From NCBI RefSeq assembly GCF_030913365.1, contig NZ_CP133160.1, positions 62,001 to 126,000 of the forward strand: DNA of 64,000 nt, written 5' to 3'. Each line of letters opens with the position of its first letter. Positions within the stretch are counted from its first letter, which is position 1. The position numbers and the translations under genes are program-made. Source of the stretch: Stenotrophomonas sp. 24(2023). GTDB lineage: Bacteria > Pseudomonadota > Gammaproteobacteria > Xanthomonadales > Xanthomonadaceae. Of this stretch, positions 34,359 through 43,836 are shown one piece after another. The notes under the pieces are model-generated. The model made no database searches and was not told the DNA's origin. It saw only the letters and a list, made by a program, of their open reading frames with translations.

Positions 34359-36548
34359 TCAGCCCCCGCCCGCCGCGGCATCCCCCGGTGCGCCCCCTTC
34401 CCCCTGTACCTGCACGTTGCCACGCCCATGGGCCTTGGCCCGGTAGCACTGGGCGTCGGCGGCGGCCACGGCCTGGTCCACGCTCATGCCGGCGGTGATC
34501 GCGGCGATGCCGATGCTGGCGCCGACCCGCAGGTCCTGCGCCTGCCACGGGATCACCAGCGCCTGCAGGGTGCGGACCAGTTCATTGGCGATGCGGCTGG
34601 CGCGGGACAGGCTGCAGCCGGGCAGGATGGCCGCGAATTCATCCCCGCCCAGGCGGGCCACCACATCCGAATCGCGCACCCCGGCACGCAGCACGCTGGC
34701 CACGGCCCACAGCACCGCATCGCCGGCCAGGTGCCCCCAGCCATCATTGACCGTCTTGAACTGGTCCAGGTCGATGTACATCAGCGAGGCCGCCTGCCCG
34801 GTGCGCTCCACCCGGGTGATGGCCTGCTGCAGGTGCGCCTCGAAACCGCGCCGGTTGCCCAGTTCGGTCAGCGGGTCGATTTCAGCCAGCTGGCGGGCCT
34901 CGCGCTGCCGCGCGCGCTGCTGGGTGGCATCACGCAGCACCCAGACCGCACCGCGGACCTGGCCCTGGTCATCACGCAGCCAGGCCCGGGTCAGGTCCAC
35001 CGGCAGGGCATCGGCCCCCCGGCCCAGCAGCAGGTCGGCATGCAGGTCCACGGCATTGCTGTCCGGGTCCAGCAGCACGTCCGCGTCCAGCACCGACCCG
35101 GGGGCGTATTCGGTGGTCAGGGCCAGCACGTCATGCACCCGCGCGCCGGCCAGCGGACTGGAACCATCGGCGGACAGCATGCGCACGGCTGCCATGTTGG
35201 CGTATTCGATGCGTCCATCGAGGGCGACGCTGAGCACCATGTCGGCCACTGCGTCGAGGGTGATGCGGCTGCGCTGTTCGGTTTCCAGCAGGCGCTGCTC
35301 ACTGCTGCGCTGGGCACTGATGTCCTGGATCTGCGACACGAAATGCAGCGGCTCGCCCTGCTCGTTGCGCACCAGCGATACCGACAGCCGCGCCCAGATG
35401 GTGTTGCCATCGCGGCCGAAGTAGCGCTTTTCCATATGGTAGTGCGCGCGACGGCCAGCCAGCAGGTCACCGACCAGGGCCAGGTCGGCACTCAGATCGG
35501 CCGGATGGGTCAGCCGCTGGAAATCAACCTGCAGCAGTTCCTCGCGCGAGTAGCCCAGGATGCGGCAGAGTGCATCGTTGACATCCAGCCAGCGCCCTTC
35601 CAGCGACACCAGCGCCATGCCCAGCGCCGCCGAGGTGAATGCCCCGGCGAATTTTTCCGCCGCCAGCCGCGCTTCGGCGCGGACCTGCAGCATCTCGGTG
35701 ATATCCATGGCCATGCCCAGGTAGCCGATACGGTCGCCATCGGCACCGTGCATCGGGCTGATCGACAGGCGTACCTGCCGGCGCGTGCCATCCTTGCGCA
35801 CGAAGGTCCAGCGGTGCGAGAAGGTCTGTCCCTGCGCCTGGCCGGTCAGCACGTCGAAGATGCTCGGCAACGTGCCATCGCTGCCGACAAAGGCCTGCAG
35901 GTAGACCTGCATTTCCGCCGCATCATGGAAGACACCCGGATTGACGATGCCCACCACCTCCTCGGCACGGTAACCGAGCAGGCGCTCGGCACCGGTGTTG
36001 AACAGGGTGACGGTACCGTGCGTGTCGGTGGCGATCACCGCCACGTCATCGGACGCATCCACCAGCGCCTGCAGCTGCTGGCGCATCTCGGCCGCTTCAT
36101 GCCGGGCCTGCTGCAGTTCGGTCACATCGGCATGGGCCCCGGCCATCCACAGCGGCCGGCCCTGCCCATCCCACTCGTAGACACGGCCGCGGTCGTGGAT
36201 CCAGATCCAGCGGCCGTCCTTGTGGCGCATGCGCAGCAGGCAGGCGTAGTTGTCGGTGTGGCCATCGAAGTGCGACTGCAGCGCGGCATCGGACAGGGCC
36301 AGGTCGTCCGGGTGTACCAGCCGCACGAACGTCTGCTGGCAGACCGGTTCCAGTTCCTCCAGCCGGTACCCGACAATCTCGGCCCAGCGCGCGTTGATGC
36401 GCATCTGCCCGGTCTGCACGTTCCATTCCCAGGTGCCGGCCGCCGTGCCTTCGATGATCATCGCCAGCCGCCGGCGCTCCTCGGCCAGCTCCTGCAGCCG
36501 CCGTTCCAGCAGCGAGCGATCCTGCGGCAGGTTGCCCGTGCCACTCAC
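34359..36548 (-). CDS. Diguanylate cyclase with four PAS domains
   Basis: This enzyme makes c-di-GMP from GTP. I chose GTG 36548 (product starts VSGTGNLPQDRS, about 729 residues) because the frame upstream has unnatural composition; the ribosome site is weak. A helix (LLERRLQELAEERRRLAMI) leads into four PAS units beginning near IIEGTAAGTWEWN, LVDASDDVAVIAT, FTSAALGMALVSLEG and LDAVADMVLSVAL. The GGDEF domain has the intact active site RLGGDEF and an inhibitory I-site RDSD five residues before it. No EAL or membrane segment is present, so it is a cytosolic multi-sensor cyclase. Confidence 0.9.
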   Translation of the reverse strand: MSGTGNLPQDRSLLERRLQELAEERRRLAMIIEGTAAGTWEWNVQTGQMRINARWAEIVGYRLEELEPVCQQTFVRLVHPDDLALSDAALQSHFDGHTDNYACLLRMRHKDGRWIWIHDRGRVYEWDGQGRPLWMAGAHADVTELQQARHEAAEMRQQLQALVDASDDVAVIATDTHGTVTLFNTGAERLLGYRAEEVVGIVNPGVFHDAAEMQVYLQAFVGSDGTLPSIFDVLTGQAQGQTFSHRWTFVRKDGTRRQVRLSISPMHGADGDRIGYLGMAMDITEMLQVRAEARLAAEKFAGAFTSAALGMALVSLEGRWLDVNDALCRILGYSREELLQVDFQRLTHPADLSADLALVGDLLAGRRAHYHMEKRYFGRDGNTIWARLSVSLVRNEQGEPLHFVSQIQDISAQRSSEQRLLETEQRSRITLDAVADMVLSVALDGRIEYANMAAVRMLSADGSSPLAGARVHDVLALTTEYAPGSVLDADVLLDPDSNAVDLHADLLLGRGADALPVDLTRAWLRDDQGQVRGAVWVLRDATQQRARQREARQLAEIDPLTELGNRRGFEAHLQQAITRVERTGQAASLMYIDLDQFKTVNDGWGHLAGDAVLWAVASVLRAGVRDSDVVARLGGDEFAAILPGCSLSRASRIANELVRTLQALVIPWQAQDLRVGASIGIAAITAGMSVDQAVAAADAQCYRAKAHGRGNVQVQGEGGAPGDAAAGGG

Positions 36549-36762
36549 CGGCCGTCCCCCGTCGTGCAGGCGGGCAGGCCAGGCCGCGGCGCAGGGGCGC
36601 GGGCTGCACAGGAAATGGCGAAGCGATGCGTCATGGCCCTCCCCGGCCCAACGTGCGCGGCCGCCACGGCCGCGCCTCACGATGGCAAGTGTGCGCCAAC
36701 GGCGGGGGCCTGCATACGCCCCCGCCTGCACATGCCTTTCACGCCGGCCGCACCGGCTGCCC

Positions 36763-39141
36763 TCAGCTGCGCTTGGCGCGGGCAAACGCCTCGGCCAGGG
36801 CGTTGTTGGCCGGTGCCGCCGACGGCGCGGGGCGGCCGCCAGCGCCCTGCCCGCGGGGCTGGCCACGGTTCGGGCCGCCTGCATCCCGGCGCGGCCCCTG
36901 TCCCTGGCCGCGCTCCTCGCGCTGGCCCGGCCGGCTGGTGGCCTGCCCCGGCACATCGTCCAGGCGCCGGGTCAGCGCGATGCGCTTGCGCGCCACGTCC
37001 ACCTCCAGCACCTTCACCTTGACGATGTCGCCGGCCTTGACCACATCGCGCGGGTCCTTGACGAAGGTGTCCGACAGCGCCGAGATGTGGACCAGGCCGT
37101 CCTGGTGCACGCCGATATCGACGAACGCACCGAACGCGGCCACGTTGCTGACCACGCCTTCGAGCACCATGCCTTCGCGCAGGTCCTTGATGTCCTCCAC
37201 GCCCTCGGCGAAGCGTGCCGCCTTGAACTCGGGGCGCGGGTCGCGGCCGGGCTTCTCCAGCTCCTTCAGGATGTCGCGCACGGTCGGCACGCCGAAGGTG
37301 GCATCGGTGAACTGCTCGGCCTTCAGCCCGCGCAGGAAGCTGCCGTCGCCGATCAGCGCCTTGATCGGGCGCGCGGTCGCCGCGACGATGCGCTCGACCA
37401 CCGGATAGGCTTCCGGGTGCACGGCCGAGGCGTCCAGCGGCTGGTCACCATCGGCGATGCGCAGGAAGCCGGCGCACTGCTCGAAGGTCTTTTCGCCCAG
37501 CCGCGGCACCTTCAGCAGGTCCTTGCGGCGCTTGAACGGGCCGTTGTCATCGCGGTGGCGCACGATGTTCTCGGCCACCGTGGACGACAGGCCGGACACG
37601 CGCGAGAGCAGCGCGGCCGAGGCGGTGTTGACGTACACGCCGACCGCGTTCACGCAGTCCTCCACGCGGGCGTCCAGCGCGCGCGCCAGGCGGAACTGGT
37701 CGACGTCATGCTGGTACTGGCCCACGCCAATCGCCTTGGGTTCGATCTTGACCAGCTCGGCCAGCGGGTCCTGCAGGCGGCGGGCAATGGATACCGCGCC
37801 ACGCAGCGACACGTCCAGGCCCGGGAACTCCTTGGCCGCGAATTCGGAGGCCGAGTACACCGATGCACCGGCTTCGCTGACCACCACCTTCTGCAGCTTC
37901 GGGTTGCCGGCGGCCTTGATCGCTTCACCGGCCAGCTTGTCGGTCTCGCGGCTGGCGGTGCCGTTGCCGATCGCGATCAGCTCCACGTTGTGTTTGGCAC
38001 ACAGCTGCTTGATCGTCTGCAGCGACGCGTCCCACTGGCGGCGCGGCTCGTGCGGGTAGATGGTCTCGGTCGCCACCAGCTTGCCGGTGGCATCGACCAC
38101 GGCGATCTTGCAGCCGGTGCGGATGCCCGGGTCCAGGCCCAGCACGGTCTTCGGGCCGGCCGGTGCGGCCAGCAGCAGGTCCTTGAGGTTGTCGCCGAAC
38201 ACGGCGATGGCCTCGGCCTCGGCCTTCTCGCGGGCCTGGTTGAACAGGTCCAGCAGCAGGTGCATGTGCAGCTTGGCGCGCCAGGTCAGGCGGCAGGCAT
38301 CGAGCAGCCAGCGGTCACCGGCACGGCCGGCATCGCGGATACCGGCGTTGTGGGCCACGCGGCCTTCAGCGTACTGGTGGCCGGCCTCGGCATCGCTGCC
38401 CGGGTCCAGCTCCAGGAACAGGATCTCTTCGCGACGGGCACGGAACAGGGCCAGCAGGCGGTGCGAGGGGATCTTCGCCAGCGACTCGGCATGCTCGAAG
38501 TAATCGCGGTACTTCGCGCCTTCGGCCTCCTTGCCTTCGGCCACGCGCGCGCGGATGACACCGTTGCCGCCCAGCCAGGTACGCAGTTCACCGACCAGCG
38601 CGGCATCTTCCCCCCAGCGCTCCATCAGGATCGCGCGGGCGCCTTCCAGCGCGGCCTTGGTATCGGCGACGCCCTTGTCCGCATCGACGAACCCGGCGGC
38701 GAAGGCCTGCGGCTCGCGCGACGGATCGGCCAGCAGGCCGTCGGCCAGCGGCTCCAGCCCCGCTTCGCGGGCAATCTGCGCACGCGTGCGGCGCTTGGGC
38801 TTGTACGGCAGGTACAGGTCTTCCAGCCGGCTCTTGGTATCGGCGCCCAGGATGTCGCGACGCAGTTCATCGGTCAGCTTGCCCTGCTCCTGGATGCTGG
38901 CCAGCACCGCGGCACGGCGGTCTTCCAGTTCACGCAGGTAGGTCAGGCGGGTTTCCAGGTTGCGCAGCTGGGTGTCGTCCAGGCCGCCGGTCACTTCCTT
39001 GCGGTAGCGGGCAATGAACGGAACGCTGGCGCCTTCATCAAGCAGCGCGACGGCGGCGCGCACCTGGGCGGACTGGGCACCGATCTCATCGGCAATGGTC
39101 TGGGCGATCTGCTGGGCGAGCGCGTGCTTGGCGTCTTGCAT
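36763..39141 (-). CDS. tex: Tex family RNA-binding protein
   Basis: Tex is a conserved nucleic-acid-binding protein linked to transcription. The protein has 792 residues from ATG 39141, preceded by GGAAG. Visible blocks are the N-terminal Tex helices ([20 protein letters not shown]), the YqgF-like domain ([16 protein letters not shown]), helix-hairpin-helix motifs ([20 protein letters not shown] and [19 protein letters not shown], the first part reading KVPRLG), and a C-terminal S1 domain ([20 protein letters not shown]). A Gly/Arg/Gln-rich tail follows ([16 protein letters not shown]). It stands alone between the cyclase and a small gene. Confidence 0.95.
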   Translation of the reverse strand: MQDAKHALAQQIAQTIADEIGAQSAQVRAAVALLDEGASVPFIARYRKEVTGGLDDTQLRNLETRLTYLRELEDRRAAVLASIQEQGKLTDELRRDILGADTKSRLEDLYLPYKPKRRTRAQIAREAGLEPLADGLLADPSREPQAFAAGFVDADKGVADTKAALEGARAILMERWGEDAALVGELRTWLGGNGVIRARVAEGKEAEGAKYRDYFEHAESLAKIPSHRLLALFRARREEILFLELDPGSDAEAGHQYAEGRVAHNAGIRDAGRAGDRWLLDACRLTWRAKLHMHLLLDLFNQAREKAEAEAIAVFGDNLKDLLLAAPAGPKTVLGLDPGIRTGCKIAVVDATGKLVATETIYPHEPRRQWDASLQTIKQLCAKHNVELIAIGNGTASRETDKLAGEAIKAAGNPKLQKVVVSEAGASVYSASEFAAKEFPGLDVSLRGAVSIARRLQDPLAELVKIEPKAIGVGQYQHDVDQFRLARALDARVEDCVNAVGVYVNTASAALLSRVSGLSSTVAENIVRHRDDNGPFKRRKDLLKVPRLGEKTFEQCAGFLRIADGDQPLDASAVHPEAYPVVERIVAATARPIKALIGDGSFLRGLKAEQFTDATFGVPTVRDILKELEKPGRDPRPEFKAARFAEGVEDIKDLREGMVLEGVVSNVAAFGAFVDIGVHQDGLVHISALSDTFVKDPRDVVKAGDIVKVKVLEVDVARKRIALTRRLDDVPGQATSRPGQREERGQGQGPRRDAGGPNRGQPRGQGAGGRPAPSAAPANNALAEAFARAKRS

Positions 39142-39255
39142 TGCTTCCGGTCTTGGCCGCGTTACGGAACGAATCCCCATTCTGGCAATGCGCAGCGGGC
39201 GGGGAAAGCCGTTGACAGGGGGGAATTTGCCGGGCAGGCCGGCGGGCGTCGGGGG

Positions 39256-39309
39256 ACGCCGGCATCCTGGCGGTGGGGCTCGGACAGGCCCGGGCTGGGA
39301 TGCCGGCGT
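39256..39309 (-). terminator. Long-loop hairpin after the 39352 gene
   Basis: A perfect 12-bp inverted repeat (ACGCCGGCATCC at 39256 and GGATGCCGGCGT at 39298) encloses a 30-base loop that itself contains GCCCGGGC. It lies 42 bases after the stop of the minus-strand 39352-39567 gene. There is no T-tract, so it may stabilise or attenuate the transcript rather than terminate it. Confidence 0.45.
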
Positions 39310-39351
39310 GGGCGCGCGATGGTGGGCGCGCCCTGCCGCGTACTGCTCAGG

Positions 39352-39567
39352 TCAACGGTAGTAGCGGGCGGCATGTTGCATGACGATCTCGTCACGCATG
39401 CCTTCCAGCGCCATCAACCGGACCTTGCCGACCCCTTGCAGTTCCATGAACCGCTCCGTGTAGAACTCCGGCCCCAGCGCGGTGTCGGCGCGGGATTTGC
39501 TGAAGCCGTAGGGCACCACGCCCTTCTCGCCATCCTTGCTACCACCGACATAAAGAACGATTGCCAT
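39352..39567 (-). CDS. Hypothetical small protein, 71 residues
   Basis: ATG 39567 follows GGAGGA with acceptable spacing. The product (AIVLYVGGSKDGEKGVVPYG through QHAARYYR) has a short N-terminal beta strand with a GGS/GxK turn and a C-terminal helix. It has no signal or membrane segment and no recognised family. Codon use is normal for the chromosome. Confidence 0.6.
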   Translation of the reverse strand: MAIVLYVGGSKDGEKGVVPYGFSKSRADTALGPEFYTERFMELQGVGKVRLMALEGMRDEIVMQHAARYYR

Positions 39568-39829
39568 GTGATGTCTTCCTCCAGATTGCTACTGCAACTA
39601 CCTACTGCGTTCGATGGGCGTTCCAGCGTGCCCATCGAGGTGGAGCATACCGCGGCGAAGCTGACTGGAACGTCACGCAGGCTAATGACGATCGGTTGCA
39701 TGCAGATGACGTCGCGATCGCCCCAAAATGCTTACCAATCTTTAACGCGCACCTAACGAAACGAGGGCTTCCGGCGCGGGCGGCGGCGTTGCCGTGCGCA
39801 CGAGCGCGCCCCTCGTGCGCGGCGCATGC

Positions 39830-40282
39830 CTACGGCCACCAGCCCCGCCCGGTCTGGGCATAGCGGTCGGCCGCGCGCTCGAACGGGTTGCGCGCGCTTA
39901 CCCCGCCGCACAGCAGGTAGGCCGGCAGGTACAGCGGGCCCAGCACCAGGTACTGGTAGACGTGGGCACGTTCGTGGTCGTCCAGGCGGATCAACGGCTC
40001 CACCCGCTCACCGGCCTGGTGCGCGTAGGTGCGGCACTGCATGCCCAGGTCATGCCCGGTATGCAGGATCACGTTGCCGAAGGTGATGGCCCCGCCCGGC
40101 CCCCACGGCCAGTGGTCGAACACCAGCGCGCAGTCGCGGCCACTCCAGCGCAGGCGCGCCCCGGCCAGCAGGCCTGCAGCGCCGGCCAGCAGGCCGATCA
40201 GCGTATTGGGCAGGGTCCACAGCGCGCCCAGCCACTGCAGCAGGCGCAGCCAGCCGGGCGTTGGCCGCGGAGCGGCGCTCAA
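39830..40282 (-). CDS. Membrane protein with HExxH-like motif
   Basis: The protein has about 150 residues. Two hydrophobic stretches (LWTLPNTLIGLLAGAAGLLAG and VYQYLVLGPLYLPAYLLCGG) flank a domain with GNVILHTGHDLG and DDHERAHVYQY. The H-E-R-A-H pattern matches the HExxH metal-binding core of zinc proteases, but the short length makes enzyme activity uncertain. A TTG at 40282 overlapping the pspC stop (TTGA) is the likely start, with GAGG just upstream; GTG 40309 is the alternative. It is the last gene of the phaE-phaC operon series. Confidence 0.6.
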   Translation of the reverse strand: MSAAPRPTPGWLRLLQWLGALWTLPNTLIGLLAGAAGLLAGARLRWSGRDCALVFDHWPWGPGGAITFGNVILHTGHDLGMQCRTYAHQAGERVEPLIRLDDHERAHVYQYLVLGPLYLPAYLLCGGVSARNPFERAADRYAQTGRGWWP

Positions 40283-40482
40283 TCGGCCTCGTTGGGAATC
40301 AGCAGCCACAGGATCAGGTAGATCAGGATGCCCGGAAAACCCGCCGACGCCAGCGAAACCAGCACGTAGACAATGCGTACCAGCGTGCTGTTCCAGCCGA
40401 AGCGGTGGGCGATACCGCCCATGACACCGGCAATCATGCGGTCGTTGAGCGATCGCGACAGTGTGGTCGGTAGGGTACTCAT
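40279..40482 (-). CDS. PspC domain protein
   Basis: The 67-residue protein is a single PspC domain: RSLNDRMIAGVMGGIAHRFG, then a predicted membrane helix (VRIVYVLVSLASAGFPGILI) ending LWLLIPNEAD. PspC family proteins take part in the phage-shock envelope stress response, sometimes with PspA/PspB, none of which is nearby. It lies between the DUF5329 gene and the HExxH-like membrane protein on the same strand, with a 4-base overlap with the latter if TTG is its start. Confidence 0.88.
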   Translation of the reverse strand: MSTLPTTLSRSLNDRMIAGVMGGIAHRFGWNSTLVRIVYVLVSLASAGFPGILIYLILWLLIPNEAD

Positions 40483-40531
40483 GGCCTGGACTCCTGCAAC
40501 CGGTCGGCCACTACTGTACCGCCCCCGGTGT

Positions 40532-40918
40532 CTACGGCGTGCGTTGGCGCAATGCCTGCAGGCGCTGTCCGAACCAGGCCGCAGCCGTCTGCTCCGGCTG
40601 GCCCGGGCAGCGGATGCGGTAGGCCTTGCCGCTGAGGCTGCTCTGGCTGGCGGCCCGTTCGATGAACTGCTCGGCCGTGTCCACCAGGTCCTTCTTCAGC
40701 AGGTAGTCGTACTTGCGCTGCAGGTGCGCCCGCGCTGCGGCGGCGTCATGCCAGGTGCCGTTGCGCTGGAACTGGCAGGTGGAACCGTCCAGGCTGGCGA
40801 TCAGCGCGCCGATCTCGCGGCGGGCCTCCGGGCCGGGCGCCGCCTGCACGGGCAACGCGACCACCAGCAGCGCCGCCAGCCAGGGGGCGCCGTACCTGCG
40901 GTCAGGCCGGGCGCGCAT
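40532..40918 (-). CDS. DUF5329 family exported protein
   Basis: The protein has 128 residues from ATG 40918, overlapping the phaC end by 17 bases. A signal peptide ends near PVQAAPG. The mature domain shows the family blocks IGALIASLDGSTCQFQRNGTW, HLQRKYDYLLKKDLVDTAEQ and FIERAASQSSLSGKAYRIRC, with two conserved cysteines likely forming a disulfide. The function of DUF5329 is unknown; the protein is expected in the periplasm. Its overlap with phaC suggests co-translation but gives no clear functional link. Confidence 0.82.
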   Translation of the reverse strand: MRARPDRRYGAPWLAALLVVALPVQAAPGPEARREIGALIASLDGSTCQFQRNGTWHDAAAARAHLQRKYDYLLKKDLVDTAEQFIERAASQSSLSGKAYRIRCPGQPEQTAAAWFGQRLQALRQRTP

Positions 40919-41972
40919 TGAGCCAGCCATCAATGGTCGCCGGCACTTCGCGCTGCGCGCGGCCGGACACATAGATGCCGATGTGCCCGCCCCGGAAGCT
41001 GGATTCGGTGTAGTCGGCCGTGCCCAGGCGGTCCCGCATCGCGCGCGAGGCATCCGGTGGCACCAGATGGTCCTGCTCGGCATAGATGTTCAGCACCGGC
41101 AGGGTCACCTGCGACAGATCCACCGCCTCCTCGCCGATGCGCACGGTCCCGTGCATCAGGCCGTTGCCCTGGTAGAACTGCTTGATGAAGTCGCGGAACG
41201 CCTCGCCTGCCAGGTCCGGGGAGTCGAAGATCCACTTTTCCATGCGCAGGAAATCCTCCAGCGCGGCCTTGTCATCAAGGATGTCCAGCAGGCCCACGTA
41301 CTTCTGCACGTTCAGCCGGAACGGCTTGAGCATCAGGTAGCTGGCATTCATCAGGTCGGCCGGGATGTTGCCCAGCGTGTCCACCAGCAGGTCCACGTCC
41401 ACCTGCTGCGCCCAGTGCGAGAGCATGTTGTCGCGGGTCTGGAAATCGACCGGGGTGACCATGGTGATCAAGCGTGCAAGCTTGGCCCGGCGCAGCGCCG
41501 CATAGCACAGCGCGAACACGCCGCCCTGGCAGATGCCCAGCAGGTCCACCGCGCTGCCGCTGCGCTGGCGCAGCGCATCCACGGCGCCGTCGATGTAGCG
41601 CAGCAGGTAATCCTCCAGCGTCAGGTAGCGCTCGGAGCGGTCCGGATAGCCCCAGTCCAGCACGTAGACATCGCGGCCCAGTGCCAGCAGCTTCTGCACC
41701 AGTGAGCGGTCCTGCTGCAGGTCGACCATGTAGGGCCGGTTCACCAGCGCATAGACGATCAGCAGCGGCGGCTGCCCGGCCCTGGGGGCCTGCGCGCCGA
41801 CAAAGCGGTACAGGACCACCTTGCCATCGCGCCACACTTCCTCGCGCGCGGTGGCACCGTACTCCACATCGTCCACCTGGGGCAGCAGGTTCAATCCCTC
41901 CATCAGCTTGCGCTGCATGGCCAGGGTTTCCTGCATCAGGTCATCGGCGTTGAAGCCCAGCGGTCCCTTCAT
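40902..41972 (-). CDS. phaC: Class III poly(3-hydroxyalkanoate) synthase subunit PhaC
   Basis: PhaC polymerises hydroxyacyl-CoA into PHA granules and class III enzymes need PhaE. The protein has 356 residues from ATG 41972, a typical class III length. The lipase-like box is G-I-C-Q-G-G (DLLGICQGGVFALCY), with the cysteine as nucleophile; the catalytic Asp (YAEQDHLVPP) and His (FRGGHIGIYVS) follow. An alpha/beta-hydrolase start (PPLLIVYALVNRPYMVDLQQ) and VYVLDWGYPDRSERYLTLED also match. It overlaps phaE by four bases (ATGA), so the two subunits are translationally coupled. Confidence 0.95.
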   Translation of the reverse strand: MKGPLGFNADDLMQETLAMQRKLMEGLNLLPQVDDVEYGATAREEVWRDGKVVLYRFVGAQAPRAGQPPLLIVYALVNRPYMVDLQQDRSLVQKLLALGRDVYVLDWGYPDRSERYLTLEDYLLRYIDGAVDALRQRSGSAVDLLGICQGGVFALCYAALRRAKLARLITMVTPVDFQTRDNMLSHWAQQVDVDLLVDTLGNIPADLMNASYLMLKPFRLNVQKYVGLLDILDDKAALEDFLRMEKWIFDSPDLAGEAFRDFIKQFYQGNGLMHGTVRIGEEAVDLSQVTLPVLNIYAEQDHLVPPDASRAMRDRLGTADYTESSFRGGHIGIYVSGRAQREVPATIDGWLNARPA

Positions 41973-43045
41973 CGGCGCGGCGCCTTCTTTGAAGCCTTCG
42001 GGGCCGCTTTCTTCGCCGCTTTCTTCGCGGTTTTCTTCGCCGGTGCACGGGCCGTCGGGGCCTTCTTCGCCGCCGCCTTGGGTGCCTTGGGTGCCGCAGG
42101 TGCGGCCTTGCCGTGGGCCGGTGCCTTGGCCGCCGGCCCCGTGGCCATCGCCGCAACGGTCGCCTGCAGACGGCGCAGGCTGCGTTCCAGCTCGGCGATG
42201 CGCCGGTGCGCGGCATCCATTTCGCTGCGGGTGGGCAGGCCCACGCGCTCGCTCACCTGTTCCACTTCCTGCTGCACGGCTGCGCGCAGGCGCATGTGCG
42301 CGTTGCCCAGCGCCGCATAGACCTGCTGGAACGGTTCGGACAGGGCGACCTTGGCATAGGCCTCCTCGGCCACTTCGATCCACAGGTCGAACATCGCCCG
42401 GGCGCTGGTCAGCTGGCTGCCCGGCAGTTCGTGCTGGGCCAGGCGCTGTTCGAACAGCACGAACGCCTCGTCCAGCGCTCCCCGGATCTGCGCGATGTAG
42501 GCGCGGCCCTGCGCCTGGAAATCGTTCTGCGCACGCAGCAGTGCCTGCCAGCGCGCCTGGTGCTCACGGCCCGGCCCGAACGCCGGGCTGTGCAGCCACG
42601 GCTCGGCCTGCTGCTGCCACTGCTGCAGCAGCGCGGCCATGTCCGGCAGCGGTTGGCCATCAGCGGTGCTGCCGCTGGCCCCGCGCAGCATCCACTGCAC
42701 CATGCCATCGCCCTGCCCCAGCACCGCCTCGCGCCAGGCCTGGGCTACTTCAGCGCTGCTGGTATCCCGGCCGGCAAAGCGCGAGGCCACATCCTGCATG
42801 GTGCCGTACCAGCCCCCGGCCTGCTGGCGGAAGCGGCGCACCGCGTCCTCGCCCGCGCCACTGCCCTGTTCGGGCAACAGCTGCGCCCACCAGTCGAAGA
42901 CATGCTTCCAGCTGACCGGATCATTGCCCGCCGGCGCGCCGCCGTGCTGGGCCGCGTGGCGCAGGGCGTCACCCCAGGCATCGAAATACTGCCGGGCCTG
43001 GGCCTGGTAATCGCCGCCGCCCGGGTCGTGGGCCGAAGTGGTCAT
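41969..43045 (-). CDS. phaE: Class III PHA synthase subunit PhaE with Lys/Ala-rich tail
   Basis: PhaE pairs with PhaC. The protein has 358 residues. The N-terminal domain shows PhaE signatures (ARQYFDAWGDALRHAA, WKHVFDWWAQLLPEQG, ARAMFDLWIEVAEEAYAKVA, FQQVYAALGNAHMRLRAAV), followed by a coiled coil (EMDAAHRRIAELERSLRRLQ). The last 60 residues are built of Lys/Ala/Pro repeats (KAPKAAAKKAPTARAPAKKT and on), like the histone-H1-like tail of phasin PhaF. Such tails bind DNA and help distribute granules at division. The tail could also be a simple linker; the low-complexity composition is strong. Confidence 0.9.
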   Translation of the reverse strand: MTTSAHDPGGGDYQAQARQYFDAWGDALRHAAQHGGAPAGNDPVSWKHVFDWWAQLLPEQGSGAGEDAVRRFRQQAGGWYGTMQDVASRFAGRDTSSAEVAQAWREAVLGQGDGMVQWMLRGASGSTADGQPLPDMAALLQQWQQQAEPWLHSPAFGPGREHQARWQALLRAQNDFQAQGRAYIAQIRGALDEAFVLFEQRLAQHELPGSQLTSARAMFDLWIEVAEEAYAKVALSEPFQQVYAALGNAHMRLRAAVQQEVEQVSERVGLPTRSEMDAAHRRIAELERSLRRLQATVAAMATGPAAKAPAHGKAAPAAPKAPKAAAKKAPTARAPAKKTAKKAAKKAAPKASKKAPRR

Positions 43046-43061
43046 GCCGTGGTCTACCGTT

Positions 43062-43676
43062 TCAGGGCTTGGGAATGCGCAACGTCTTGCTGATCATCAG
43101 CGAACCGGACAGCGCGAACAACAGCACCAGCGGGTGCAGCTGCCACGGGCCGATCTGCCACTGGCCCAGCCACAGTGCATCGCCGATGGCACCGTTGAAG
43201 GCGGCCACGGCCAGCACGATCACCAGCGCCAGGCTGGTCGGGATGGGGGTGCCCTCGAAGTACGGCACCTTGTCGCCGTCACCGGCCATGGCCTCGGCCG
43301 TCACGTTGTAGCGGGCCAGGCGGCTGACGCCGCAGCAGACGAAGTAGCTCAGCACCAGCCAGTCCCAGCCGCCCTGCATGCCACAGGCATAGGCCAGCGC
43401 CGCCGGCGCCACGCCGAAGGAAATCACGTCCGACAGCGAATCCAGCTCGCGGCCCAGCGTGGAGCTGGACTTGCGCCAGCGCGCGATGCGCCCGTCCAGC
43501 GCGTCGAAGACGAAGGCCAATGGAATCAGCGCCATGCCGAACAACAGGTAGCCCAGTTCGCCATCCTGCAGGAAGCGCAGGGCGGCAAACACCGCGCCGG
43601 TACCGCAGAAGGCATTGGCGAGGGTGAACCAGTCCGCCAGCTGGAACTCACGCAGCATGGAGAAATGACGTTTCAT
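43062..43676 (-). CDS. pssA: CDP-diacylglycerol-serine O-phosphatidyltransferase
   Basis: This inner-membrane enzyme makes phosphatidylserine, the precursor of phosphatidylethanolamine. The protein has 204 residues from ATG 43676. The CDP-alcohol phosphatidyltransferase signature is complete: DG-x2-AR-x8-G-x3-D-x3-D (DGRIARWRKSSSTLGRELDSLSD, where the Asp and Gly positions fit). About six membrane segments follow the type II (Bacillus-like) topology rather than the E. coli PssA phospholipase-D type. It lies 16 bases before phaE on the same strand and is probably co-transcribed with it. Confidence 0.93.
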   Translation of the reverse strand: MKRHFSMLREFQLADWFTLANAFCGTGAVFAALRFLQDGELGYLLFGMALIPLAFVFDALDGRIARWRKSSSTLGRELDSLSDVISFGVAPAALAYACGMQGGWDWLVLSYFVCCGVSRLARYNVTAEAMAGDGDKVPYFEGTPIPTSLALVIVLAVAAFNGAIGDALWLGQWQIGPWQLHPLVLLFALSGSLMISKTLRIPKP

Positions 43677-43836
43677 GAAGGCTCGCGCGGCTTGAAGGCC
43701 CACAGGGTACCGCGAGCGCCGCTGCTGGCGACAGCGCGGCCATGGCCGTTCTTCACCCACGGATCACGCCGCCTCACCTGCGGTGAATTTTTCGCCACCC
43801 ATCTTGACAGCCTAGGGGGGTGGGGGCTGGCGGCAT

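Noticed and set aside
36763..36956. A longer start for the GGDEF gene reaching back to 36956
   Set aside because: The N-terminal extension would overlap the end of tex on the same strand and its composition ([20 protein letters not shown]) is not protein-like.
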